A DNA stretch of 52,472 bases from Microbacteriaceae bacterium. GTDB taxonomy: Bacteria > Actinomycetota > Actinomycetes > Actinomycetales > Microbacteriaceae. Position numbers and translations under genes: made by a program. The stretch is from positions 1-52,472 of the forward strand of contig JABJAO010000044.1 in NCBI GenBank assembly GCA_018666065.1. The letters run 5' to 3'. This document shows positions 7,390 through 14,604 of this stretch, piece by piece (position 1 is the first letter of the stretch; each line of letters starts with the position of its first letter). The notes beneath the pieces are model-generated. The model had not been told where the DNA came from. It ran no database searches and saw nothing but the letters and a program-made list of their open reading frames with translations.

Positions 7390-8046
7390 ATGGAATTTCT
7401 CGATAGCTGGTGGGCGTTCATGTCCACCCGAGTGGACCAAATCCAAGTCGCGCTCGCGGAACACAGCGTGTATGTCGTCACGGTCCTCGGCCTTGCGAGC
7501 TTTTTCTCGGTCGGGCTTGGAATCCTAACGCGGCGCAATGTTCTCGCACGGGAACTCTCGCTGGCGGTGACGTCAGTGTTCCTAACACTGCCCTCACTCG
7601 CTCTCTTCACCATCTTTATCCCGTTGGTCGGGCTGGGCTTCGCCCCATCGTTCATCGCTTTGTTTCTCTATTCACTGCTGCCCATCCTCCGAAACACCAT
7701 CACGGGTTTGGACGGCATTGATCACAGCGTCTTGGAGTCTGCGAAGGGGATGGGCCTCACTCCCCGCCAGGTCCTGATCAGCGTTCAGTTACCGCTCGCG
7801 TGGCCGGTTATTCTCGCGGGAATCCGAGTGTCGTCCATGTTGATTGTGGGAATTGCCGCGATTGCCACCCTGGTGGCTGGTGGGGGTTTGGGCGACTTCA
7901 TCAAGAGCGGTCTTGCGCGGCTGCCGTTGCCGAACTCTTTGGAGTCCATCTGGACCGGCACGCTGCTGTGCTTACTTCTTGCCTTAGTTATCGACCTCAT
8001 ATTGCAGGTGCTCAAACGAGCCACCATATCGAAGGGAATCCGATGA
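7390..8046 (+). CDS. Osmoprotectant ABC transporter permease 1 (OpuCB-like)
   Basis: An inner-membrane permease of 218 residues. The ORF track starts at 7339, but ATG 7390 (MEFLDSWWAFM) has AAGGA 6 bases upstream and gives the family's N-terminus. About five to six hydrophobic segments are seen, with the BPD_transp_1 loop that docks on the ATPase (LESAKGMGLTPRQVL, about residues 118-132). The pattern LPSLALFTIFIPLVGLGF is typical of OpuCB/OpuCD and YehW/YehY permeases. Its stop overlaps the ATPase start as ATGA, indicating translational coupling. Confidence 0.92.
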   Translation: MEFLDSWWAFMSTRVDQIQVALAEHSVYVVTVLGLASFFSVGLGILTRRNVLARELSLAVTSVFLTLPSLALFTIFIPLVGLGFAPSFIALFLYSLLPILRNTITGLDGIDHSVLESAKGMGLTPRQVLISVQLPLAWPVILAGIRVSSMLIVGIAAIATLVAGGGLGDFIKSGLARLPLPNSLESIWTGTLLCLLLALVIDLILQVLKRATISKGIR

Positions 8047-9179
8047 GCGAGCCGCTTATTCGTCTGGAGAACGTTACGAAGTCTTATCCCGGCGCCGAAG
8101 CTCCGGCTGTGGGAAATCTCACTCTGGACGTCCACGAGGGCGAAGTCCTCGTCTTGGTCGGCCCGTCGGGCTGTGGCAAGAGCACCACGCTGCGCTTGAT
8201 CAACCGGCTTATTGAGCCGACGAAGGGCCGCATTTTCCTCAAGGGCGAAGACGTTACCGACATTGATTCCAGCCAATTGCGCCGAAAGATTGGCTATGTC
8301 ATCCAACAGGTGGGGCTCTTCCCGCACCGGACAATTGCGGAGAACATTGCCACCGTGCCAAAGCTCTTGGGCTGGGACAAAGCGCAGACTGCCGCGCGCG
8401 TGGATGAGATGCTCGAGTTGGTGTCGATGGACCCCAGCATCTATCGCGATCGCTACCCGAAAGAACTCTCCGGAGGCCAAGCCCAAAGGGTGGGAGTCGC
8501 GAGAGCACTCGCCGCGGACCCCGATGTTTTGTTGATGGATGAGCCTTTTGGCGCCATTGACCCCATCACGCGCGACCGCCTTCAGAATGAATTCTTGCGC
8601 CTTCAGCAAGACCTGAAGAAGACCATCGTGTTTGTTACGCACGATATTGATGAGGCCATCAAGATGGGTAACCGTATTGCCATCTTGCGAGAAGGCTCCG
8701 AGATTGCGCAGATCGATACGCCAGAGGTGATCCTCTCTGACCCGGCGGATGAATTCGTGGAGAACTTCCTTGGCTCCGGCGCAATCCTGAAGGGTCTGAC
8801 CCTGAAGAAAGTCCGCGATATCGACCTCCACGACATTCCGGCTCTGGAGATGCCCGTGATGCGAGATGAGGCGTTGCGAGTGTTGGAAGCCTCTCCGGAA
8901 AAAACAGCAGTTCTGCTGGACAAAGACCACAAGCCTTTGCGCTGGATCAGTGAAGCGTCCTTGAACCGGACAACGCAACCGATCGAGAAGAGTGGCAAGC
9001 CGATCACCATCGACTTGCAACCCGAGGACACCCTGCAAGACGCCTTGGGAGTGATGTTGCAATCCTCCGTGGGCATGGCGGTTGTGGTGGACCGAAGCGG
9101 CAAATACCTGGGCTGTTGCAGCATTGAGAGCCTGGCTTCGCTGATTATCAGTGATGGTGGAGGGGCCACACGGTCATGA
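8043..9179 (+). CDS. Osmoprotectant ABC transporter ATP-binding protein with CBS domains (OpuCA-like)
   Basis: A 378-residue ATPase energising the transporter. ATG 8043 overlaps the preceding stop; the ORF track's 7800 start is an in-frame extension into the permease gene. Walker A GPSGCGKST (residues 40-48), signature LSGGQAQRVGVARAL, Walker B VLLMDEP and the switch histidine in VFVTHDIDEA are all intact. After about residue 250 there are two CBS-like segments (MPVMRDEALRVLEASPEKTAVL, and LQPEDTLQDALGVMLQSSVGMAVVVD). In OpuA-type ATPases these sense ionic strength or nucleotides. It ends in an ATGA overlap with the second permease. Confidence 0.93.
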   Translation: MSEPLIRLENVTKSYPGAEAPAVGNLTLDVHEGEVLVLVGPSGCGKSTTLRLINRLIEPTKGRIFLKGEDVTDIDSSQLRRKIGYVIQQVGLFPHRTIAENIATVPKLLGWDKAQTAARVDEMLELVSMDPSIYRDRYPKELSGGQAQRVGVARALAADPDVLLMDEPFGAIDPITRDRLQNEFLRLQQDLKKTIVFVTHDIDEAIKMGNRIAILREGSEIAQIDTPEVILSDPADEFVENFLGSGAILKGLTLKKVRDIDLHDIPALEMPVMRDEALRVLEASPEKTAVLLDKDHKPLRWISEASLNRTTQPIEKSGKPITIDLQPEDTLQDALGVMLQSSVGMAVVVDRSGKYLGCCSIESLASLIISDGGGATRS

Positions 9180-9937
9180 CGATGGTGAGCCCACCCCGGG
9201 TGCAGCGAACCTCTCTCGCCGAGCGGCTGGATCTCATCGTCGCGCCAATTTTCGCCACAATCTTGGCGGTGATTGGCGGTGCGGTGTGGCTGTATTCCGA
9301 CATCGATGACACGACCCGTGCAATTTTGGCTCCGGAAAAGTTACAGAACCAGCTCGTCCAAACCTTGGTTCTGGGTTTTGCCTCCTCTGCTCTCGTGATT
9401 CTTATTGCCATCCCGATCGGCATCGCGGTCACTCGACGCGGCCTGCCACGGCTCAAGAACTTCTTGGTCGACACGTTGGGTTTAGCTCAGGCGTTACCCG
9501 CGTATGGATTGATCGTGCTGTTCTTCTCCTGGCTGGGAGCGGGAATTGGAACCGTCATCCTCGCGTTGGCGACATTTTCACTGCTCCCGGTACTCCGGAA
9601 CACGATTGTTGGGCTCGAGCAGGTTGATCAAGCCGTGATTGAGGCTGGACGGGGTATGGGCTACACCCGCCGACAGGTTCTGTTTGCGATCGAATTGCCC
9701 CTTGCCGTCCCCGTCATCATCGCGGGGATTCGAACAGCCATCGTGATCAATATTGGAATGGCGGCGCTGGCGTTTCTCATCGGCGGAGGAGGGCTTGGGG
9801 AAACCATTAACTCTGGACTGAAGCTCGATCGAAACCCCGCCATTTTGATCGGCGCCGTACTCGTCGCCATCTTGGCGCTGGTATTTGATTTCCTGAGCGC
9901 TCTCGCTCAGCGCTATCTCAAACCCAAGGGGATGTAG
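9176..9937 (+). CDS. Osmoprotectant ABC transporter permease 2 (OpuCD-like)
   Basis: A 253-residue permease, the second membrane subunit of the operon and the last gene of it. It has an N-terminal hydrophobic segment (about residues 22-45), then the BPD_transp_1 domain with the ATPase-docking loop EAGRGMGYTRRQVLFAIELPLAVPVIIAGIR. It resembles the first permease closely (AxGMGxTxRQV), as in OpuC systems with two paralogous permeases. ATG 9176 overlaps the ATPase stop. The C-terminus KPKGM ends 3 bases from the stop of the convergent gene at 9941. Confidence 0.92.
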   Translation: MTMVSPPRVQRTSLAERLDLIVAPIFATILAVIGGAVWLYSDIDDTTRAILAPEKLQNQLVQTLVLGFASSALVILIAIPIGIAVTRRGLPRLKNFLVDTLGLAQALPAYGLIVLFFSWLGAGIGTVILALATFSLLPVLRNTIVGLEQVDQAVIEAGRGMGYTRRQVLFAIELPLAVPVIIAGIRTAIVINIGMAALAFLIGGGGLGETINSGLKLDRNPAILIGAVLVAILALVFDFLSALAQRYLKPKGM

Positions 9938-9940
9938 GAC

Positions 9941-10297
9941 TTAGTCCTCGTCTTCGACCCACAGGTCGTCGTCAGCCCGGAGGGTCTGCCACGCGGAGTA
10001 TCCTACGAGCGCCATCGTAATCGCACCGATTGCCATCAGAACGTACACAAAAGGGTTTGAGGACTGGCGCGCAGGGGCGACAGGGCGCCAGGGCATCCGA
10101 GACAATGCGGGTTCAATAGTGTCGCGGTATGTGTCGTGGGCGCGAGGAATGAGGTCGCGCTTGGCAATATCGCCTGCGCTGTGAGAGGCGTGGCGGGCAA
10201 CAGTCTTGGCGTGAGCGAGGACGTCTCGCTGTTCGTCCCAGAGCCTTTTTGCTTCCTGAGACAAGCGAGCTAATTCACGTTGGGTTTTGCGGTCCAT
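9941..10297 (-). CDS. Small membrane-anchored protein, function unknown
   Basis: A 118-residue protein when started at ATG 10297 (MDRKTQRELARLSQEAKRLW). The longer ORF start at 10333 lacks support, and a GGGGG run sits directly upstream of 10297. The N-terminal 60 residues are charged and helical. One transmembrane segment follows at about 80-100 (FVYVLMAIGAITMALVGYSAW), then an acidic tail WVEDED. It lies next to ppiA, divergently, in the same place where other actinobacteria have small membrane proteins. Function unknown. Confidence 0.72.
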   Translation of the reverse strand: MDRKTQRELARLSQEAKRLWDEQRDVLAHAKTVARHASHSAGDIAKRDLIPRAHDTYRDTIEPALSRMPWRPVAPARQSSNPFVYVLMAIGAITMALVGYSAWQTLRADDDLWVEDED

Positions 10298-10411
10298 GGT
10301 CCCCCGCCCTTTCCTGGTGCTCAATGGCCTCAAGTCTCGCAGAAATTCTTAGGAAGTTCCTGGGCTTGCCTCTGGAGGGAACCTTCAGTGGTCCCTGACA
10401 GAATGGAGACC

Positions 10412-10954
10412 ATGACTCTACATACACACACCGCGACTTTGCACACCAACCACGGAGACATTGTTGTTGGCCTTTATGGCAACCACGCTCCGAAAACAGT
10501 CGAGAACTTTGTGGGACTCGCTACCGGAGACCGGGAGTGGACGCACCCCACGTCGGGAGCTGCAGGCGAGGGCCCCCTCTACACCAACGTCATTTTCCAC
10601 CGCATTATTCCCAGCTTCATGATTCAAGGTGGCGACCCCACGGGGACCGGCATGGGCGGACCCGGCTATCAGTTTGATGATGAAATCCACCCCGAGCTGA
10701 ATTTCACCGAGCCTTATGTCTTGGCTATGGCAAACGCGGGAAAGCGCGGCGGGCAGGGAACCAATGGAAGTCAGTTCTTCATTACGACAGCCGCGACAAC
10801 GTGGTTGCAGGGCAACCACACTATTTTCGGCGCCGTTCTCGATGACGAATCGCGCGCGGTTGTCGACGCTATCGAGGGTGTTGCCACCGATGGGAACGAT
10901 CGTCCTCACGAGGATGTTGTCCTGTTAAGCGTGAGCGTCGCTCCCACAGCGTGA
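10412..10954 (+). CDS. ppiA: Cyclophilin-type peptidyl-prolyl cis-trans isomerase
   Basis: A 180-residue cytoplasmic cyclophilin that catalyses proline isomerisation during folding. The full cyclophilin core is present: FHRIIPSFMIQGGDPTGTGMGGPGYQFDDE holds the active-site Arg, and GTNGSQFFITTAATTWLQGNHTIFGAV follows. The ORF track begins at 10280, but family members start just before ATLHTNHGDIVV. ATG 10412 is preferred, with ATG 10403 in frame as an alternative. The gene overlaps the rhomboid gene by GTGA. In mycobacteria ppiA sits in the same neighbourhood, near crgA and the pknB operon. Confidence 0.95.
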   Translation: MTLHTHTATLHTNHGDIVVGLYGNHAPKTVENFVGLATGDREWTHPTSGAAGEGPLYTNVIFHRIIPSFMIQGGDPTGTGMGGPGYQFDDEIHPELNFTEPYVLAMANAGKRGGQGTNGSQFFITTAATTWLQGNHTIFGAVLDDESRAVVDAIEGVATDGNDRPHEDVVLLSVSVAPTA

Positions 10955-11778
10955 CAACAGGGTCCCGCAACCGCGATGACTTCTGTTATCGCCACCCCAA
11001 GACAGAGAGCTTTGTTCTCTGCCAGCGGTGCGGGAATACCATTTGCCCCGAGTGTCAGATTCAGGCACCGGTGGGGTTTCAATGCCCTGATTGTGCTGGC
11101 GTTAAACGGTCAGGAGGTTTGGGTGGGCTGTTCCGCCGGAGCTCTGGCCGCGCCGTCGGTGTGAGAACCCGCCCGGTTGCGACTTATTGGCTTTTAGGGA
11201 TCATCGTCACGGTGTATCTCGCCCAGTTACTCTCGGGCGGGTATGTGACGCAGCTATTCCTGTATTGGCCGCCCCTTACGGCGATTGAGCCGTGGCGGAT
11301 GGTGACCACAATGTTTGTTCATTCGTCATCGTCGGTGTTTCACATCCTGTTTAACGGGTATTCCCTGTTCATTCTCGGAACGTTGGTCGAGAGAATGATT
11401 GGACCAGGTCGTTTCGTGACGCTTTTTCTGATGTCGGGTTTTGGCGGGTCGGTGCTGGTGCTTCTGTTGGCACCAATGTCAGCCGTTGTTGGGGCTTCGG
11501 GAGCGATTTTCGGGCTTTTCGGAGCCCTTTTCGTCATCCAGCGATCGTTTGGCGGGGCGAACACCCAATTGTTGATTGTTTTAGGCCTGAACTTGGTGAT
11601 GGGCTTCATCGTGCCGGGGATTTCGTGGCAAGCGCATATTGGCGGGCTCATCACGGGCGCCGTTGTTGCCAACGTGATGGTGAAAACCCGAGGAGAGGCC
11701 CCAAGGCGCCAGCAACAAGGCCTCGGACTCATCGGACTCGGGCTCGTTGGCCTCAGCGTTCTGGGCGTATTGATTTAG
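10951..11778 (+). CDS. Rhomboid family intramembrane serine protease with N-terminal zinc ribbon
   Basis: A 275-residue membrane protease starting at GTG 10951, coupled to ppiA. Residues about 12-48 form a Cys/His-rich ribbon (CYRHPKTESFVLCQRCG, then CPECQ and CPDC) on the cytoplasmic side. Six hydrophobic segments follow. The rhomboid signatures are visible: HILFNGYSLFILG, the nucleophile Ser in GASGAIFGLFGALF and the catalytic His in HIGGLITGAVVA. These enzymes cleave membrane proteins within the bilayer. Substrates here are unknown. A strong hairpin follows the gene. Confidence 0.93.
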   Translation: MTTGSRNRDDFCYRHPKTESFVLCQRCGNTICPECQIQAPVGFQCPDCAGVKRSGGLGGLFRRSSGRAVGVRTRPVATYWLLGIIVTVYLAQLLSGGYVTQLFLYWPPLTAIEPWRMVTTMFVHSSSSVFHILFNGYSLFILGTLVERMIGPGRFVTLFLMSGFGGSVLVLLLAPMSAVVGASGAIFGLFGALFVIQRSFGGANTQLLIVLGLNLVMGFIVPGISWQAHIGGLITGAVVANVMVKTRGEAPRRQQQGLGLIGLGLVGLSVLGVLI

Positions 11779-11781
11779 CTG

Positions 11782-11790
11782 TTATCCACA
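11782..11790 (+). other. DnaA-box-like nonamer
   Basis: TTATCCACA matches the bacterial DnaA box consensus perfectly. It lies 3 bases after the rhomboid stop. Only this single perfect copy was noticed, so it is not an origin by itself, but the surrounding gene block is usually origin-proximal in actinobacteria. Confidence 0.35.
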
Positions 11791-11792
11791 GC

Positions 11793-11811
11793 TTCTCCCC
11801 AGTGGGGAGAA
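11793..11811 (+). terminator. Hairpin between convergent rhomboid and crgA genes
   Basis: A perfect 8-bp stem, TTCTCCCC / GGGGAGAA, around an AGT loop, located between the ends of two convergent genes. It has T-poor flanks, so termination efficiency is uncertain, but the position suits a bidirectional terminator. Confidence 0.55.
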
Positions 11812-11812
11812 C

Positions 11813-11824
11813 TACACCGGTGTA
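11813..11824. other. 12-bp perfect palindrome
   Basis: TACACCGGTGTA is its own reverse complement and follows the hairpin by one base, in the same 62-base gap. It may be a protein-binding site or part of the terminator structure. No regulator could be assigned. Confidence 0.4.
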
Positions 11825-11840
11825 ACTAAAAGTATGTTGA

Positions 11841-12077
11841 TTATTTCCATCGGGTGGTCATGAGGAAACCGACGAACATGATCCCAAAGCCCAAAGCGAT
11901 GTTCCAGGCACCAATGACGGGAATTGGCCACCCGATGCCGGAGATGTAATAGGTCAAGATCCACGCGAGACCCAGAAGCATCAGCCCAAACATGACGGGC
12001 TTGAACCAAACCGGGTTGTCGTCACTCTCCTCATAGGTGGAGCGGTTCTCGATGGGATCACGGGGTTGCTTAGCCAT
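11841..12077 (-). CDS. crgA: Cell division protein CrgA
   Basis: A 78-residue two-pass membrane protein found only in actinobacteria. There it interacts with FtsZ/FtsI-type divisome parts and helps septal wall synthesis. ATG 12077 (MAKQPRDPIENRSTY) is chosen over the ORF start at 12098 because the family begins there. Transmembrane segments are at about 26-46 (VMFGLMLLGLAWILTYYISG) and 52-73 (IPVIGAWNIALGFGIMFVGF), followed by the typical ending TTRWK. It neighbours the glutamine amidotransferase and pknB operon, as in mycobacteria. Confidence 0.93.
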   Translation of the reverse strand: MAKQPRDPIENRSTYEESDDNPVWFKPVMFGLMLLGLAWILTYYISGIGWPIPVIGAWNIALGFGIMFVGFLMTTRWK

Positions 12078-12180
12078 GCGCAAGAGTCTACTGGGCAACC
12101 GCTGCGCTCAGCACTCCCCTGCCTTAGGCACAGGGCAGCCTTGGTAGGCTGTGCCCGTTGACGAGAGGGAACGATAGGCC

Positions 12181-12819
12181 ATGACCCACATTCTGGTGGT
12201 CGATAACTACGACAGTTTCGTCTATACCCTCAACGGGTACCTCCACCAACTGGGTGCCACAACCGATGTCATTCGTAACGACGAGGTAGGCCTCGAGGAT
12301 GTCCCCGAGCTGGTCGGAGAGTACGACGGGATCCTTGTCTCGCCTGGTCCCGGTGCTCCCGCCGACGCCGGGATATCGATTGCCATAGTCAAGGAGGCCC
12401 TCGCGCAGAATGTTCCCCTCTTGGGCGTGTGTTTGGGCCACCAGGCCATTGCCGAAGCGTTTGGCGCCACCGTTGCCCACGCGGACGAGCTCATGCACGG
12501 CAAGACCTCCCAGGTCACTCACGATGAGAGCACCCTTTTTGTTGGTGTTCCTGAGGAATTTCAGGCCACCCGGTATCACAGCCTCGCAGTGGTGGACGAT
12601 ACGGTTCCCCCGGAGCTGGTGGTGACAGCCCGGACCCGTGGGGGAGTCATCATGGGGCTGAATCACCAGAGCGCACCGGTTTATGGAGTGCAATTTCACC
12701 CTGAGTCGGTCCTGACCGAGGGTGGTTACACGATGCTGGGCAATTGGCTCGAGGTGACCGGACTCTCCGGCGCTGCCGCCATTGCGCGATCGCTGAGTCC
12801 CCGGGTAGCGGGCGTCTAA
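12181..12819 (+). CDS. Glutamine amidotransferase, anthranilate/aminodeoxychorismate synthase component II
   Basis: A 212-residue class I amidotransferase supplying ammonia from glutamine to chorismate-using synthases for tryptophan or folate. The catalytic triad is visible: Cys84 in GVCLGHQAI, His173 and Glu175 in QFHPESVLTEGG. The N-terminus HILVVDNYDSFVYTLNGYL is typical of TrpG/PabA. No component I gene is nearby; in mycobacteria the equivalent gene next to pknB is likewise called trpG. Whether it serves tryptophan, folate or both cannot be decided here. Its TAA stop overlaps the stop of pknB on the other strand (CTAA). Confidence 0.92.
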   Translation: MTHILVVDNYDSFVYTLNGYLHQLGATTDVIRNDEVGLEDVPELVGEYDGILVSPGPGAPADAGISIAIVKEALAQNVPLLGVCLGHQAIAEAFGATVAHADELMHGKTSQVTHDESTLFVGVPEEFQATRYHSLAVVDDTVPPELVVTARTRGGVIMGLNHQSAPVYGVQFHPESVLTEGGYTMLGNWLEVTGLSGAAAIARSLSPRVAGV

Positions 12820-14573
12820 CCGACAGGGACAGGTTCCTCATTTGCCACTGCTCCGCAGTAGGTCAAGGTAATTTCTGAGCGCTGAGGATGTTCGCCGGGA
12901 ACGAGAGATTGGCTCCGCACCGTTTGGCCAACGCAGTCTGTGGCAATTTCGAGGCGGACAGACAGTTGCATCGACGGGCCAGTCAGGAAAGGGTTCGCCT
13001 CGCCCACGGTGAGTCCCACCACATTGGGCACGAGAACCAGCCCGTTGGAGACCGTGAGAGTGATGGAATCACCTGGACGGACAGGGGTATCAGACTGCGG
13101 AGAGGTTGCCATAACCAAGCCTTCTTCTAGGCTCGGTGAATACGTCTCGACCACGGACTCGACGACGAGCCCTCGAGCTTCGAGCAGGGTGCGGGCCTCG
13201 TCGATATCGATATTGCGCACATCAGGAAGATCGAAACGCGCGATACCGCTGGAAACCACGATGCGCACGGGCTCACCGGGGGCGACGCGAACTCCCGCTT
13301 CGGGGTAGGTCTCGATGACGAGCCCCTCGGGAACGGTGCCATTGGCCTCGTATTCCACGTTGGGGGTGAGGCCCAAGGCGGAGATCGTTTGGGAGGCAAC
13401 TCCCTCAGTTTGGTTGACCAAACTCGGAACCGCGGGTGCGGCGGTGCTGGCCGTTGTGGCGGGGTTCAGGGTGAAAACCCACAGCACGACACCGATGACA
13501 AACAAGACGGCGAGGACTGACCCCATTCCAATGGCGAGCGTGGGAACACTCTGCTGCTTGATTCCGCGAGATTCGAAAATCTCAAATCCCTCGACATGCT
13601 GGCGGTACTCGGGTTCCACCGTCGCCTGCGGGACACTTCCGGTTACAGCCGGTTCGACCCGGACCCGCGAACCGGGAACAGGAAGCTTCGGGGTTCTCCC
13701 CTGGGAGACATCCTCGATGGCGGCGCGGAAGGACTGTGCGGTGGGGAAGCGATCCTGGAGGTCCTTTTTCATGGCCGCTTCGACAATGAGTGCAACATCT
13801 TCTGACACCGCAGGATTGACCTCGCGCAGCGGGCTGGGGTCAGCGCTGATGTGCTTGTAGGCGAGAGAAACCGGTGACTCGGCAGAGAAAGGTGGCACAC
13901 CGGCGAGCAACTCGTACATCACGACACCGAGGGAGTAAAGGTCGGTTCTGGTGTCGGGCTCTTCACCTTTGGCTTGCTCAGGCGAGATGTACAGTGCTGT
14001 GCCGAGGATTGAGGTGGTCTGTTCCAGGTTTCCGGTGGCGTCGCTGACGGCTCGAGCGATACCGAAATCCATCACCTTGACGGTGCCATCCTCAGAAATC
14101 ATGATGTTGGCAGGCTTGATGTCCCGGTGGACGATCCCTGCTCGGTGAGAGACCTCGAGCGCGGTGAGAACGCCATCGGCCACCTTCAGAATGTGGCGCT
14201 CCTCCAACTTTCCCTGCCGCATCAGGGTGCTCAGCAAGTGGCCCTCGACGTGTTCCATCACGATGTAGGGGGTCGTGCTCCCGGGGGGAGTTTCGCCGGC
14301 TGGCCCGTTCTCTCCATCGCCGGCGTCAAACACTCGGACAATCGAGGGATGGGACATTTTTGACGCGGACATGGCCTCGAGCCGGAAGCGGTTACGAAAC
14401 GTCGGGTCCGATGACAGCGTTGACTTCAGAATTTTGAGGGCGACCTGCCTGCCCAGCCGGGCATCAACGCCCAGATAAACATCGGCCATTCCGCCTCGGC
14501 CAATGACGTCGCGCACCTCGTAGCGACCGCCCAAGAGGCGACCGGTCCACGGTCCTGGCGCGTTCGCGTTCAC
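12816..14573 (-). CDS. pknB: PASTA-domain serine/threonine protein kinase PknB
   Basis: A 585-residue membrane kinase that phosphorylates cell-wall and division proteins and senses peptidoglycan fragments. The kinase domain occupies residues 18-285, with glycine loop GRGGMADVY, Lys47 in VALKIL, HRDIKPAN (149-156), DFG (169-171) and SPEQ. A proline-rich juxtamembrane linker leads to one membrane segment at about 345-370. Three extracellular PASTA repeats follow (about 375-440, 441-510 and 511-575), the last ending with a cysteine pair. It starts with GTG and is the last gene of the fhaA-pknB operon, 31 bases after pknA. Confidence 0.96.
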   Translation of the reverse strand: MNANAPGPWTGRLLGGRYEVRDVIGRGGMADVYLGVDARLGRQVALKILKSTLSSDPTFRNRFRLEAMSASKMSHPSIVRVFDAGDGENGPAGETPPGSTTPYIVMEHVEGHLLSTLMRQGKLEERHILKVADGVLTALEVSHRAGIVHRDIKPANIMISEDGTVKVMDFGIARAVSDATGNLEQTTSILGTALYISPEQAKGEEPDTRTDLYSLGVVMYELLAGVPPFSAESPVSLAYKHISADPSPLREVNPAVSEDVALIVEAAMKKDLQDRFPTAQSFRAAIEDVSQGRTPKLPVPGSRVRVEPAVTGSVPQATVEPEYRQHVEGFEIFESRGIKQQSVPTLAIGMGSVLAVLFVIGVVLWVFTLNPATTASTAAPAVPSLVNQTEGVASQTISALGLTPNVEYEANGTVPEGLVIETYPEAGVRVAPGEPVRIVVSSGIARFDLPDVRNIDIDEARTLLEARGLVVESVVETYSPSLEEGLVMATSPQSDTPVRPGDSITLTVSNGLVLVPNVVGLTVGEANPFLTGPSMQLSVRLEIATDCVGQTVRSQSLVPGEHPQRSEITLTYCGAVANEEPVPVG

Positions 14574-14604
14574 ACAATCCTCGATCTCATGCTGGGGGGC
14601 GTAG

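Noticed and set aside
7785-9062. 425-aa minus-strand ORF opposite the osmoprotectant ATPase
   Set aside because: It is fully antisense to a gene with intact Walker motifs and has no recognisable domain; a GC-bias shadow.
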